Notes: a model not told the origin generated them from the sequence alone. A stretch of 37,169 nt of DNA from CAYRVX01 sp964642165 (GCA_964642165.1 CAZXOC010000034.1:1-37169); one strand, 5' to 3'. Shown: positions 24,301 through 34,002, numbered from the stretch's first letter. Translations and numbers: made by a program.

Positions 24301-26572
24301 GACGTGACCGCCGGGCGCCTCCGCATCGCCGAGGAGCCCGACGGGCAGGCGTACGTCCCCGGCGAGGAGGGCTTCGACCTGAGCGTCGGCGCCCAGGCGG
24401 GCGCCATCTACTCCAGTGACGTGGCGGTCCTCGGCTGCCGCGTGACCCTCGCCGGCGGGACGCTGGTATGCGAGGCCGGCATCGAGTTCGCCCCGGACCC
24501 GGAGGAGCTGCCGGCGCAGGACGGGGACCTGCCCGTCCTGGAGGGCTTCGGGACGGTGGACGCGGCGATCTTCGGGCAGGTGGACATCGCCGCCGCCGGC
24601 GGGCGGTTGACCGTCGGGGACGCCGCCCGCGACGACGGCGTCGAGCTGACCGGCGGGCGCATCCGCGTGGACTTCGACGCGACGCTGGAGCTGCTGGACG
24701 CCGACGAGGCCCAGCTCGGCGTCGAGGAGGTCGAGATCGCCGGCGGCGTCCTGATCGCCCGCACCGGCGCGGCGCTCGATCCGTTCACGCTGCTCTGGGG
24801 CGCGGGCGTAGTCGTCGGCGACGTCTCCGGCGGGCTGCCCGCGATCCGCCAGCCCTCCTGGCCCGTGCGGCTGGCCATGCCCCTGGACGTGGGCGGCGCC
24901 ACCGCGGCCGTGTACTCCGCCGGCGAGGCCACGCTGGCCGACACGCACCTGGCCGGCGGCGAACTGGTGGCCGCCGACGGCGTCCGCTTCGAGGGCTCCC
25001 GGCTGAGCGGTCACGGCACGGTCCTTGCCGACGTGACCCTGGCCGGCGGCGTCGTCGCCGCCGACGCGGGGCGCCGCATCGAGGTCCTCGGCGACCTGGC
25101 CGGCTGCGGCGTCGTCGTCGGCGACGTGCTGGCCGGAGGCTGGAGCATCACCGACCCCGACGGCACGGTGGACCTGCCCGGGGCGCTGGACGTCGGCAGC
25201 CTCCGGGCGACCGTGTACTCCGAGGGCCCGGCGCGGCTGGGGCGGACCACGCTGGCCGGCGGGCTGCTCGAGGCCGAGGGCGGCCTGCATCTCCGCGGCG
25301 GCGAGAGGCTCTCCGGACACGGGACCGTCTTCGCGCGCCTTTACGGCGAGCCCGGCTCCCGGATCGTCGCCGTGGGCGGCGAGTTGCACGTCGGCCGGGA
25401 CGACCGCGCCGCCGCCTTCGTCACCGACGGCTCGGTGGAGGTCCACGACGCCGTCCTGCACATCCACTCGATGACGCCGGGCGACCTCGGACCGGCCACC
25501 CGACTCGACGGCGGCTCGGTGCTGGCGCCCAACGGCCTGGCGCTCGACGCGGGCGAGACGCTGACCGGGCACGGCGCGGTCGGCGCGCCGTTCGCCGCCG
25601 CGACGGGATCGACCATCGAGGCGGACGGGGACCTGTCCCTCGGCGCCGACGCCCTGGACGGCTTCCACAGCGACGGCGTGCTCGGCGCCGGCGGCCATCG
25701 CGTGGAGCTTCGCGACCGCAACCAGGCGGTGCTTGGGGCGCTGACGACGGTGGGCGGCGGGACGCTGGCGGCCCCGAACGGAATGCTGCTGGCCGGCGGC
25801 AGGAACCTCGCCGGCCGCGGCGACGTCGAAGGCGACTTCGAGAACCAGGGCTACGTCCTCGGCGCCGAGGGCGGCCTGACGTTCCACGACGAGGTGACCG
25901 GCTCGGGCGAGTTCGACGGCAACGTGATCTTCGCGGGCGCGTACAGCCCGGGGGACAGCCCGGCCGTGGTGAGCTTCGGCGGCAGCGTGACCTTCACCGC
26001 CACGGCCACGCTGGTGATGGAGCTGGCCGAGAACGACAACTCCGACGCGCGGCGTCCGCGCTACGACTCGCTGAGCGTCGCCGGCGACGTCCGCGCGGGC
26101 GGCGTGCTGTCGCTTTCGTGGCTGCCGCGCGCCGGCGAGCCCGACAGCCGCTTCGGCGGGGCGTACGACCTGATCGTCTACGGCGGCGGGCACGGCGGCG
26201 CGTTCGCGATCGGCGGCGAGCTGGCCGGCTACCTCGCGTCGATGACCTCCACGGCCGATGCGGGCGACGGGAGCCAGGCCGTCCGGATCGAGCTGCACGC
26301 CTTGCTGGACGGCGATGCCGACCTGGACGCGGACGTGGACCGGGCGGACTTCCTGGCCCTGCGAGGGCGTTTCGGCTCGGCCGCGGCCGTCTGGCCCGAT
26401 GGCGACTTCACCCTCGACGGCGCGGTGGACTACCGCGATTACCTCGCGCTGAAGCGCAACGCGGGCGCCGTCGTGCCGGCCGGCGGGCCCGTTCCCGAGC
26501 CGGCGACCCTCTGGCTGCTGGCGCCGGCGCTGGCGCTGCTGCGGACGCGCGGCAGGAAGGCCCGCCGCCGCG
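21319..26572 (+). CDS. Giant surface protein with beta-strand repeats, dockerin-like domain and PEP-CTERM anchor (stop in gap)
   Basis: At least 1751 residues are encoded; the C-terminus runs into the N-gap right after the basic tail RTRGRKARRR. The order is a signal peptide (about 1-29, cut near ASA), then T5SS/PEP-CTERM-associated repeats (about 30-580) with motifs like GALRVADGGAV and GWAAGSWGDAVVDG. Larger modules bearing GYGVVVGDV and ATVYS motifs follow (about 680-1400), then a globular-like region. Next is a dockerin-type calcium repeat pair (about 1664-1720, DGDADLDADVDRADFLALRGRFG and a second DGDFTLDG loop), and finally VPEPATLWLLAPALALL with a basic tail (1725-1751), the exosortase sorting signal. 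GAGGAGGACTCGGGC precedes the ATG at 21319. By family it is exported by Sec, cut by an exosortase and surface-attached. The function of the repeats is unknown. Confidence 0.88.
23380..25128 (+). repeat. Five divergent modules marked by G-x-GVVVGDV inside the PEP-CTERM protein
   Basis: The motif recurs at about 23380, 23715, 24279, 24799 and 25102 (YGVVVGDVLAG, YGVVVGDVWAD, HGVVIGDVTAG, AGVVVGDVSGG, CGVVVGDVLAG). Each copy is followed about 25-40 residues later by a VG..ATVYS/ATFYS and LG..T motif. The spacing is unequal (about 300-560 bp), so the modules have diverged or contain inserts. They differ from the shorter repeats in the first part of the same protein. Confidence 0.65.
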
Positions 26573-26672
26573 NNNNNNNNNNNNNNNNNNNNNNNNNNNN
26601 NNNNNNNNNNNNNNNNNNNNNNNNNNNNNNNNNNNNNNNNNNNNNNNNNNNNNNNNNNNNNNNNNNNNNNNN
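26573..26672. other. Assembly gap 1 (100 N)
   Basis: Exactly 100 unknown bases, a conventional placeholder for a gap of unknown size. It hides the stop codon of the first PEP-CTERM gene, the intergenic region and the start of the second. The flanks do not overlap each other in sequence. Confidence 0.95.
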
Positions 26673-26674
26673 TG

Positions 26675-29600
26675 ATGGCGGCCCTGTGGACGGGGGTCGC
26701 CCGCGGCGAGGTCCGCCTCTGGGACGGGGGTGGCGGGGGCGACTGGTTCGACGCCAACAACTGGGACCCCAACGGCCGGCCGGACCCCGCCGACGAGCTG
26801 ACCGTCGAGTTCGGCTCGCCGACGACGGACGTCGAGGTCCGCACCGCCGGCGGGGGGGGCATCACGCTGATCGGGCAGCAGGCCTCGGCGTCGCTGGCGG
26901 ACCTGGTCGTCGGCCACGCCGGCAGCGGCACGGTCCGCGTGGCCGGCGGGGCGTCGCTCTGGGGGGAGTACGGCTACGTCGGCGGGCAGGCCGACGGCAA
27001 CGGCACGGTCTGCGTGGAGGGCCGGGCGGAGGACAACACGGCCTCGGCGTGGACCAACAGCGGCTGGCTGGCCGTCGGCCACGAGGGCGCCGGCGTCCTG
27101 GACGTCCTCGACGGCGGGCAGGTGTGGAACACGTACGCGTACATCGGCTTCGACACCGACGTCCGCGGCGCGGTGACGGTGGCCGGGGCGGGCTCGAAGT
27201 GGACCAGCTCCGCGGACCTGACGGTCGGTGAGTGGGGCGTCGGGACGCTGGCGATCCGCGACGGCGGGGCCGTCGTGAACCGCGAGGCCCGCGTGGGCTC
27301 CGACCGCGACGCGAACGGCACGGTCGAGATCAGCGGCCCGGAGGCCACCTGGACGTGCAAGGACGTGGCGTATCTGGCCCACGGGTCCGCGACGGTCGGC
27401 AGCGTCTCCGTGACGGGGTCGGGGGCGCTGTGGACGTGCAACAGCTTCGCCCGCGTGGGCAACAAGGGGATCGGCTCGGTGCACGTCGCCGACGGCGGGA
27501 CCTTCTCCGTTCGCGGCGTGAACATCGGCTTCGGCAGCGGCGCCAACGGCAGCGTGCGAGTGGACGGCCGCGGCGCCGACGGGGTGCCCTCCACGCTGGA
27601 CAACGCCGGGGACATGTACGTCGCCGATTGGGGCCGGGGCACGCTGGAGGTCTATGGCGGTGCCGTGGTGACCGGCGCCGAGGTCCACATCGCCTCCGGC
27701 CGGTACGCCGACGGAACCGCGACGATCGACGGCAACGGCTCACAGTGGACGTGCCGCCAGGCGCTCTACGTCGCGCACGAAGGGGTCGGGGCCTTGACCG
27801 TGCGCGGCGGCGGGCTCGTGTCGAGCCGGACGGGCACGGTGGGTTACCACGCCGACGCCAACGGGGTGGTGGTGGTCGAGGGCGCCTGCGCCGAGGGCAC
27901 CGCCTCGACGTGGTCGAGCAGCGGGACGCTCCGCGTCGCCTGCAGCGGCCTCGGCTCGCTGACCGTTCGCGACGGCGGGACCGTCGCCTGCGCCGACGGC
28001 ATCATCGGCGAGAACGCCTCCGGGCGCGGCGTCGTCGTCGTCGAAGGCGACGGCTCCCGGTGGGACCAGCTCGGCAACCTGCAGGTCGCCCGGTCCGGCG
28101 AGGGGAGCCTGACGGTCCGCGACGGCGGGGGCGTCTCCAACTTCGTCGGCTACGTGGGCTCCCGCGAGGGCAGCGTCGGCGAGGCGACCGTGCAGGGCGC
28201 CGGCGCCGTCTGGCGGAGCCTCAGCGACCTGTTCGTCGGCCAGTCCGGCGGCGGGACGCTGGCGGTCCGCGACGGCGGGCGCGTCGCCAGCTCGGTGGGC
28301 TACGTCGGCTACGGCGAGACCGCCGACGGCGAGGTGACGGTGGAAGGCGCCGGCGCCGACGGCAACGGCGCGGCCTGGGAGATGAGCGGTTCGCTGTACG
28401 TCGGCTTCAGCGGCTCCGGGCGCCTGACGGTCCGCGGCGGCGGCAGCGTGACGTGCCAGTACAGCGAGATCGGCTACCACGCCGGCGGCGGCGCCGAGGT
28501 GACGGTCGAGGGCGGCGGCTGCTGGGCCGGCGACGGGCCGCTCGTGGTGGCGAGGGACGGTACGGCCACGCTGACCGTTCGCGACGGCGGGGCGGTCTCC
28601 AACGGCATGTGCGTGATCGCCGATGGTCTCGGCGGCGACGGCACGGTGACGGTCGAGGGCAGCGGATCGCGGTGGGACAGCGCCGGCGCGGTGCACGTGG
28701 GACAGGCCGGCACGGGGCACGTGTACGTGCGCGACGGCGGGGCGGCCGCCGGCGCGTCGGGCTACATCGCCGTCGGCATCGACTCCAACGGCGCCGTGAG
28801 CGTCGAGGGCGAGGGGGCGTCCTGGTCCGTGATCGACGAACTGTCCGTCGGCGACTGGGGCGTCGGGACGCTGGACGTCCGCGGCGGCGGGCGCGTCACC
28901 GGCCACACCGGCTACGTCGGCTACGGCATCGACGCCAACGGCTCGGCGACGGTGGAGGGCCCGGACTCGGCGTGGGTCAGCTCCGGCTGCCTGTACGTCG
29001 GCGGCAGCGACGTCTTCCCCGGCGGGCTCGGCGAGCTGAGCGTGCTGGGCGGCACGGTGCGTGTCGGCGAGACGCTGAAGCTCTGGCCGCCGGGCCGGGT
29101 GCGCCTGGCCGCGGGGACCCTCGACGCCAACGCCGTGGTCCTGGAGCCGGGCGCGTCGCTGGCCTTCACGGGCGGGCGCCTGGTTGCGGCGGGCTTCCGG
29201 GGCGACCTGCTCGACGAGGGCGGCTCGATCTGCCCGGGGCGCCCCGTCGGGCCGCTGAGCGTCGACGGCAACTGCACGCTGGGCCCCGCGGCGAGCCTGT
29301 CGATCGAGCTGGGCGCGGGCGAGGGCGGCGGGCAGCCCGCGGCGGGCGAGGCGACGTACGATCGGCTCGCGGCTGCCGGGCGCGTCACGCTGGCCGGCAC
29401 GCTGCGCCTGGCGTGGGCGGCCGTGCCGGGCGACCCGAACTCGAAGTTCGGCGGCGCGTACCACGTGGTGACGAGCCGGGGCGGCCTTGAGGGGGCGTTC
29501 GACAGCGTCCAGCCGGCCTTCGGCGAGGCCTACCTCGCGGGGATCGAGGACTGCGTGGACCTGTTCGGCGACGGCAGCGTGCTGGCGGTTCGCGTCGTGC

Positions 29601-29896
29601 TGCACGACCTGCTCGACGGCGACGCCGACCTGGACGGGGACGTGGACCGCGGCGACTTCCTGGCGCTGCGCGGCGGCTTCGGCGCCGCCGGCGAGGCCGC
29701 CTGGGCTTGGGGAGACTTCGACCTCGACGGCGAGGTCGACGGCCTCGACTACGTCATGCTGAAGCGAGGCTTCGGCGCATCCGTGCCGGCCCCGGCGGGG
29801 GTCCCCGAGCCGGGGGCGCTGGCGCTGCTGGCGGTCGGGGGCGCCTGGTTGGCCCGGCGGGGCGGCCGCCGCCGACGCGGCATCACTTGCGCTTGA
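26675..29896 (+). CDS. Second PEP-CTERM/dockerin surface protein with T5SS-type repeats (N-terminus in gap)
   Basis: At least 1073 residues are encoded. The visible start, MAALWTGVARGEVRLWDGG, looks like the end of a signal peptide, so the true start probably lies in the gap. The body is an array of about 14 repeats of roughly 46 residues with the pattern GSLTVRDGG..S..GYVG...ANG.VTVEG.GS.W..SG.LYVG, matching the PEP-CTERM/T5SS-associated repeat type. A beta-rich segment follows (SLSIELGAGEGG to FGGAYHVVTSRGG), then a dockerin-like pair (DGDADLDGDVDRGDF and DFDLDGEVDGLDY) and VPEPGALALLAVGGAWLARRGGRRRRG, an exosortase sorting signal. Its dockerin region closely resembles that of the upstream gene, so they are tandem paralogues. 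The 3' end overlaps the convergent lipoprotein gene by 14 bp. Confidence 0.87.
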   Translation: MAALWTGVARGEVRLWDGGGGGDWFDANNWDPNGRPDPADELTVEFGSPTTDVEVRTAGGGGITLIGQQASASLADLVVGHAGSGTVRVAGGASLWGEYGYVGGQADGNGTVCVEGRAEDNTASAWTNSGWLAVGHEGAGVLDVLDGGQVWNTYAYIGFDTDVRGAVTVAGAGSKWTSSADLTVGEWGVGTLAIRDGGAVVNREARVGSDRDANGTVEISGPEATWTCKDVAYLAHGSATVGSVSVTGSGALWTCNSFARVGNKGIGSVHVADGGTFSVRGVNIGFGSGANGSVRVDGRGADGVPSTLDNAGDMYVADWGRGTLEVYGGAVVTGAEVHIASGRYADGTATIDGNGSQWTCRQALYVAHEGVGALTVRGGGLVSSRTGTVGYHADANGVVVVEGACAEGTASTWSSSGTLRVACSGLGSLTVRDGGTVACADGIIGENASGRGVVVVEGDGSRWDQLGNLQVARSGEGSLTVRDGGGVSNFVGYVGSREGSVGEATVQGAGAVWRSLSDLFVGQSGGGTLAVRDGGRVASSVGYVGYGETADGEVTVEGAGADGNGAAWEMSGSLYVGFSGSGRLTVRGGGSVTCQYSEIGYHAGGGAEVTVEGGGCWAGDGPLVVARDGTATLTVRDGGAVSNGMCVIADGLGGDGTVTVEGSGSRWDSAGAVHVGQAGTGHVYVRDGGAAAGASGYIAVGIDSNGAVSVEGEGASWSVIDELSVGDWGVGTLDVRGGGRVTGHTGYVGYGIDANGSATVEGPDSAWVSSGCLYVGGSDVFPGGLGELSVLGGTVRVGETLKLWPPGRVRLAAGTLDANAVVLEPGASLAFTGGRLVAAGFRGDLLDEGGSICPGRPVGPLSVDGNCTLGPAASLSIELGAGEGGGQPAAGEATYDRLAAAGRVTLAGTLRLAWAAVPGDPNSKFGGAYHVVTSRGGLEGAFDSVQPAFGEAYLAGIEDCVDLFGDGSVLAVRVVLHDLLDGDADLDGDVDRGDFLALRGGFGAAGEAAWAWGDFDLDGEVDGLDYVMLKRGFGASVPAPAGVPEPGALALLAVGGAWLARRGGRRRRGITCA

Positions 29897-30749
29897 AGAC
29901 GGTCCGCCCGATCTTGGCGATCGGCAGGTTCATCGGGCCGAAGGGGGTCTTGACGTCCATCGCGCCGACGAGCTTGTAGTCCGCGCCCTTGCCGGACAGC
30001 ACGTTCCACGCGGCCAGGCCGAGCTGGCTCGGCGAGAGGGAGATGGGGATCTCGAGGGTCTGGGCCCCGCCGTCGGCGGCGAAGGACAGCGGCTTGGCGA
30101 CGGCGGTCTCGGCGACCTTCACGTCGGCGAGATTCAGCCCGTAGGCGAGCTTGGCCAGCTCCACGGGGAACTGGTTGCGGTTGGCCACGCGCAGCTTGAT
30201 GGTCCCGCCGGCCTTGCTGAGCGTCAGGTCGTCCCAGCGGATCTCCTCGATGCTCACGTCCGGCGCGGCGGGCACGGGCAGTTGCCCCTTCTTCTTGAGC
30301 GGCAGGCGCAGCGGCCCGGCGACGGGCGCGTTGACCGACAGGCCCAGGTCGGCCTCGTACGGCACGACCGAGCCCGGGCGCACCCCGCTCAGCGCGGCCA
30401 GCAGGTCCTTGTACGTGACCTTCGCGGGCAGCGAGAACGTCTTCTTGCCGCCGGCGGGCACGGTGCCCTGCAGGTCCGCCTTGCCGGACAGGAAGGCCTT
30501 GCCCTTGCTCGCCAGGCCGTAGTCGAGGTTCACCAGCGGCAGGGGGGCGGAGTAGGGGTTGGACACCTCGACGTCGAAGCGGAGGGTTGCGGCCGTCAGG
30601 TCGATGCCCTCCAGGCCCACGCCGACCACCTTGGCGCCGGGCTTCTGGAGGCCGAGCGCATCGACGACGCTGCATCCGGCCAGGGCGCTCAGCAGCGGGA
30701 CCGCGACGAGCCAACGAGCGTACGTTCCGGCCCGGGACAGGTTGTGCAT
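29883..30749 (-). CDS. LEA type 2 (WHy-domain-like) lipoprotein
   Basis: The 288-residue protein has a lipoprotein signal (lipobox LSALAGC, Cys26). Two similar beta-sandwich halves follow: the first reads VVGVGLEGIDLTAATLRFDVEVSNPYSAPLPL and the second IRWDDLTLSKAGGTIKLRVANRNQFPVELAKL. The pattern N-P/N-Q after a beta strand followed by LxxLxYGL is typical of LEA_2/WHy proteins. AAAGGGAGACCC precedes the ATG. It would be anchored to a membrane on the periplasmic side. The family's bacterial role is poorly defined (stress protection is suggested for LEA proteins generally). It has its own promoter at 30811-30840. Confidence 0.82.
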   Translation of the reverse strand: MHNLSRAGTYARWLVAVPLLSALAGCSVVDALGLQKPGAKVVGVGLEGIDLTAATLRFDVEVSNPYSAPLPLVNLDYGLASKGKAFLSGKADLQGTVPAGGKKTFSLPAKVTYKDLLAALSGVRPGSVVPYEADLGLSVNAPVAGPLRLPLKKKGQLPVPAAPDVSIEEIRWDDLTLSKAGGTIKLRVANRNQFPVELAKLAYGLNLADVKVAETAVAKPLSFAADGGAQTLEIPISLSPSQLGLAAWNVLSGKGADYKLVGAMDVKTPFGPMNLPIAKIGRTVFKRK

Positions 30750-30810
30750 GGCGGGTCTCCCTTTCGCGACGTTCGTGGGCGCGCCCGACGGGGGGCGCGC
30801 GACTCAGCCA

Positions 30811-30840
30811 ATTGTAGGCAGCGCCGCGGGAAGGCGACAA
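30811..30840 (-). promoter_or_regulatory. Promoter for the LEA-type lipoprotein
   Basis: On the minus strand TTGTCG (30840-30835) and TACAAT (30816-30811) are 18 bp apart, about 60 bp before the ATG at 30749. The -10 box matches five of six consensus bases. Confidence 0.5.
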
Positions 30841-30930
30841 CATCCGCCGGGGGCAGATCTCGCGGCGTCAATCGACCGCCGGCAGCCAGGTCCCCGGCCC
30901 GGCGCGCGGCCGGCGCCGACGTCGTGGGGG

Positions 30931-32985
30931 TCACTCGACCGGCAGGAGCCGGACGTAGTCCACGGCGAACATGTAGGCCTTCTTGGCCTTCGGGTTCGCG
31001 CCCGTGATCTCCACCGTCAGCTCGTGCGCCCCCTTCGACAGCTCGTGCGTCCCCAGGGACAGCACCTTGGTGGGCACCACCTTCGGGCTGTACAAGTCGA
31101 TCGGGCCGCCCAGCTTCTCGCCGTCAAGCGAGAGCTGCACGATCCCGTAGTCGTTGGCCTTCGTCAGCACCGCCTGGAGCTCGTACTTCCCCGCCGCCTT
31201 CACCGGCAGGGCGAGGGTGAGCTTGTCCTGCGGCTTGGCCTCGATCCACCACAGGTGGGTGTTGCCGCTCCACTTGTCGGCGCCGAACGTCAGCAGGTTC
31301 TGGGGCGCGGCCTTGCCGGCCGTCTTCGCCAGCACCTTCATCGCCTCGCCCTCGATGGCGCCCCGGACGCGGAACACCTTCGGCCGGTCGTACCAGCCCA
31401 GGCGCCGGCCGAGGGGCACGGCGGGGTAGGGGTCCTTCCCGCCCGGCGCGAGGTACCAGTAGGCCACGGCGGCGTAGCGCGTCGGCCAGTCGTTCGGGAA
31501 GTACTTCTCGATCGCCGCCTCCAGCGACGTCTGGAACGGGATGTTGTCGTTGACGTGCCAGCGGTTCAGCGAGACGTGCCCGCGGTTGTTCTGGCTGATG
31601 GTCTGGCAGTGGTAGGCCCGGTGGAACAGCGTCGCGTTGCCCCAGGCGTAGCCGAAGTAGTCCTCGCTGCCCGTGCCGAACGTGGAGGGGAACTTCTCGC
31701 CGTCGACGAAGAACTTCTCGTCGCCCTCGCCCCACCACCATCGGCCCTCGCCCGCGGGGGGGTACTGCCCGCCCTTGGGGTTCCACACGTGGAGCATCAC
31801 GCCCACGAGGCGGCCGCGACCCGTCGTCGTCAGCAGCGTCCAGTCCGGGTAGCGGTCCTTGCCCTTCGGCAGGAAGGCGTCGCGGTGCCACTTGGCGTGG
31901 AAGCGCCCGAGCGCTTCGGCCGGGCGGGACAGCGGCGCGTGCGTGAGGCGCAGCTCGACGTCCCGCGCCTTCGTGCCGTCGTTGACCAGTTCCACCTTCG
32001 CGGACCTGGCGAACGGCATGTACCACAGGCTGTAGAAGCCGTCGTCCGTCATGCCCATCGGCAGCGACTGGTACGGGTTGACGCCCGGCGCGGTGCCGAA
32101 GAAGTCGCCGAGGGGGCACCACACGGCCGGGGCGGCCTCGGCGTCCCACGTGATGCGCAGGACCAGCTCGCGAAGGGCGTCCATCTCGTCGTCGCGGTCG
32201 GCGAAGGCCGCCTTGGCACTCAGCGCCGTGATCGCCCGGGGCCCGGCCAGCTCGACCACCGTGTGCGCCTTGCCCGGCTTGACAGCCACGCGGAAGGTCT
32301 CCGTCTTCTCGCCGCGGCGCGCCCCGGCCGGGTCCTTCCCCATTCGCGCGCCGAAGTACGTATCCGCGGCCGCCAGGGCGGCGGCTGCCTCCGTCGAAAG
32401 GGGCAGGCGGAAACTCTCCACCTCCGTGCCGGGCGGGAAGAGGCTGTAGGTGAAGTGGAAGTACCGCCCCCAGCCCTTCTCGGCCACGATCTTGCAGGAC
32501 TTGGCGAACGGGATCGGCACGTAGCAGTTCTGGCCGCGCGCCGACGTGTAGCAGAGCGACTTGTGGACGAACGGCTTGGTCGTGCGGTCGAAGTAGCTCT
32601 TGAAGGGCAGGTCGACGGCCGGCTGCGTCGCTCCGTCGAGGGTGATCTTCAGCCGCCCGTCCTTGGGCATCGCCGACCAGATCCGCCAGATGCACCCCGG
32701 GCCGTCCATCTCCGCCAGGACCAGGGCGTCGCCTTCCTTGCGGATGAACCCGTTGCCGTCGCCGTTGGCGTGCCAGTAGACGTACTTGCCGGTCTTCTCG
32801 TCGTAGCGGCTGCGGCGGTCGTAGCTGGACCACTGCTTGCACCGCTCGCCGGGCGCCGGCAGGGCCGCCAGTCGCTCCAGGTCCGTCAGGCGCCGGGCCA
32901 GGTCCTGATAGCTCAGCGCCGGAGCCGCCCGGCCGACCTGGGCCCCCAGCAGACACGCAACCGCCGTCGCGAAGAGTCCTCGCAT
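30931..32985 (-). CDS. Exported GH172 (DUF2961) glycoside hydrolase-like protein
   Basis: The 684-residue protein has a signal peptide (about 1-20, cut near GRA). The DUF2961 core is about residues 30-500, with the block WWWGEGDEKFFVDGEKFPS followed by FGTGSEDYFGYAWG (Glu441). This block is the most conserved part of GH172, whose studied members act on alpha-D-fructofuranosides and alpha-D-arabinofuranosides. The last ~150 residues form a separate beta-sandwich-like domain (ending VDYVRLLPVE), probably carbohydrate binding. GGGAGAAGG precedes the ATG at 32985. The gene lies 92 bp after the EFR1-type gene on the same strand and 181 bp before the lipoprotein. The substrate is unknown. Confidence 0.87.
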   Translation of the reverse strand: MRGLFATAVACLLGAQVGRAAPALSYQDLARRLTDLERLAALPAPGERCKQWSSYDRRSRYDEKTGKYVYWHANGDGNGFIRKEGDALVLAEMDGPGCIWRIWSAMPKDGRLKITLDGATQPAVDLPFKSYFDRTTKPFVHKSLCYTSARGQNCYVPIPFAKSCKIVAEKGWGRYFHFTYSLFPPGTEVESFRLPLSTEAAAALAAADTYFGARMGKDPAGARRGEKTETFRVAVKPGKAHTVVELAGPRAITALSAKAAFADRDDEMDALRELVLRITWDAEAAPAVWCPLGDFFGTAPGVNPYQSLPMGMTDDGFYSLWYMPFARSAKVELVNDGTKARDVELRLTHAPLSRPAEALGRFHAKWHRDAFLPKGKDRYPDWTLLTTTGRGRLVGVMLHVWNPKGGQYPPAGEGRWWWGEGDEKFFVDGEKFPSTFGTGSEDYFGYAWGNATLFHRAYHCQTISQNNRGHVSLNRWHVNDNIPFQTSLEAAIEKYFPNDWPTRYAAVAYWYLAPGGKDPYPAVPLGRRLGWYDRPKVFRVRGAIEGEAMKVLAKTAGKAAPQNLLTFGADKWSGNTHLWWIEAKPQDKLTLALPVKAAGKYELQAVLTKANDYGIVQLSLDGEKLGGPIDLYSPKVVPTKVLSLGTHELSKGAHELTVEITGANPKAKKAYMFAVDYVRLLPVE

Positions 32986-33077
32986 GGTCCTTCTCCCATT
33001 CTCTGCATCCGATGCCAAAGCGCTCCGCGACGGCCCCGGGGCGCCCCGCTGCGCCCGCCGTGGGCCGCCGCCTGGGA

Positions 33078-33866
33078 CTACGAGCCCGTCTCGCGGACGA
33101 CCAGGTCCGACGCCTTGCAGGCCGGATGGTGGTAGCGACTGCGGCCGGGGGTCCTCCAGCCGCGCTGGATGGCCTGCTGCGGACACCAGTGGTAGCAGGC
33201 GTAGCACTGCTCGCACCGCCCCAGCCAGCGGGGAAGCCCGTCGACCAGCTCGATGTTCCCCACGGGGCAGACCTTCGCGCAGAGCCCGCACTGGTTGCAC
33301 GTCTCGTCGACGGAGAACTTGCGGTCGGCCTTCGGCATGGACCAGCGGAACATCGGGTGGATGAGCCTGCCCAAGCCTCGCCACAGGAGGAAGCGCTTCT
33401 CGATCCGCCCGCGGGGGCTGCCCCGCAGGGCCGCGACGACCTCGGCGATCCTCGCCTCGGCCTTGGCGAGGATGCGCTGCTGTTTCTCCGGCTTGGGCGG
33501 CCCGCCCAAAGGCGGGTAGTTCTCCGGCATCCGCACGCCGTACGCCGCCGCCAGCTCCAGCCCCCGCTCGCGCAGCAGCCGGCGGGTGAGCTGCGGGGCC
33601 GAGCCCGGGTTGCTCGCGTACGTCATCACCGCGAAGACGTACGTGTCCGCGTCGGCCGGGAGGTCCTCGATGAACCGCTCGACGATGGCCGGCGGCCCCC
33701 AGGCGTAGACGGGGAACACCAGCCCGACGCGCTCGGCGGGCTCCTGGGGGCGGCCCGCGGCGCCGGCGATCGGGACCAGCCGCGCGTCGCCGAGGCCCTC
33801 CTGGATCGCCCGCGCGACCCGCAGCGAGTTGCCCGTTCCCGAGAACCAGTACAGTGTCGTCTTCAT
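33078..33866 (-). CDS. EFR1-type flavodoxin/ferredoxin fusion protein
   Basis: The 262-residue protein has an N-terminal flavodoxin-like domain with the phosphate-loop-like FSGTGNSLRVA (residues 8-18) and VFPVYAWGPPAIVERF. The C-terminal 2[4Fe-4S] ferredoxin domain has two intact clusters, CNQCGLCAKVCP and CEQCYACYHWCP. This arrangement matches the EFR1 (EF-hand-less flavoferredoxin) family of cytoplasmic electron carriers. GGGAGGTG sits five bases before the ATG. A good promoter lies at 33930-33959. The physiological partner is not visible in the window. Confidence 0.88.
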   Translation of the reverse strand: MKTTLYWFSGTGNSLRVARAIQEGLGDARLVPIAGAAGRPQEPAERVGLVFPVYAWGPPAIVERFIEDLPADADTYVFAVMTYASNPGSAPQLTRRLLRERGLELAAAYGVRMPENYPPLGGPPKPEKQQRILAKAEARIAEVVAALRGSPRGRIEKRFLLWRGLGRLIHPMFRWSMPKADRKFSVDETCNQCGLCAKVCPVGNIELVDGLPRWLGRCEQCYACYHWCPQQAIQRGWRTPGRSRYHHPACKASDLVVRETGS

Positions 33867-33929
33867 CCGGACACCTCCCGCATGCCGCGTGCCGCAGGCC
33901 GCTCCGGCCGCTCGCCCGCCCCCGGCGGC

Positions 33930-33959
33930 ATCATACCACCGCGCTCGCCCGCACTCCAA
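33930..33959 (-). promoter_or_regulatory. Promoter for the EFR1-type gene
   Basis: On the minus strand TTGGAG (33959-33954) and TATGAT (33935-33930) are 18 bp apart, and the -10 is preceded by TGG (extended -10). It lies 64 bp before the ATG at 33866. Confidence 0.6.
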
Positions 33960-34002
33960 GCCCCGCGCGGGCAACCCCGTCCCCGTGCGCCACGTTTGCC
34001 GG

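Noticed and set aside
21001..26931. Long minus-strand frame opposite the PEP-CTERM gene
   Set aside because: Its Asp/Ala/Arg/Val/Gly composition mirrors the coding strand repeats and it crosses the N-gap; no domain recognised.
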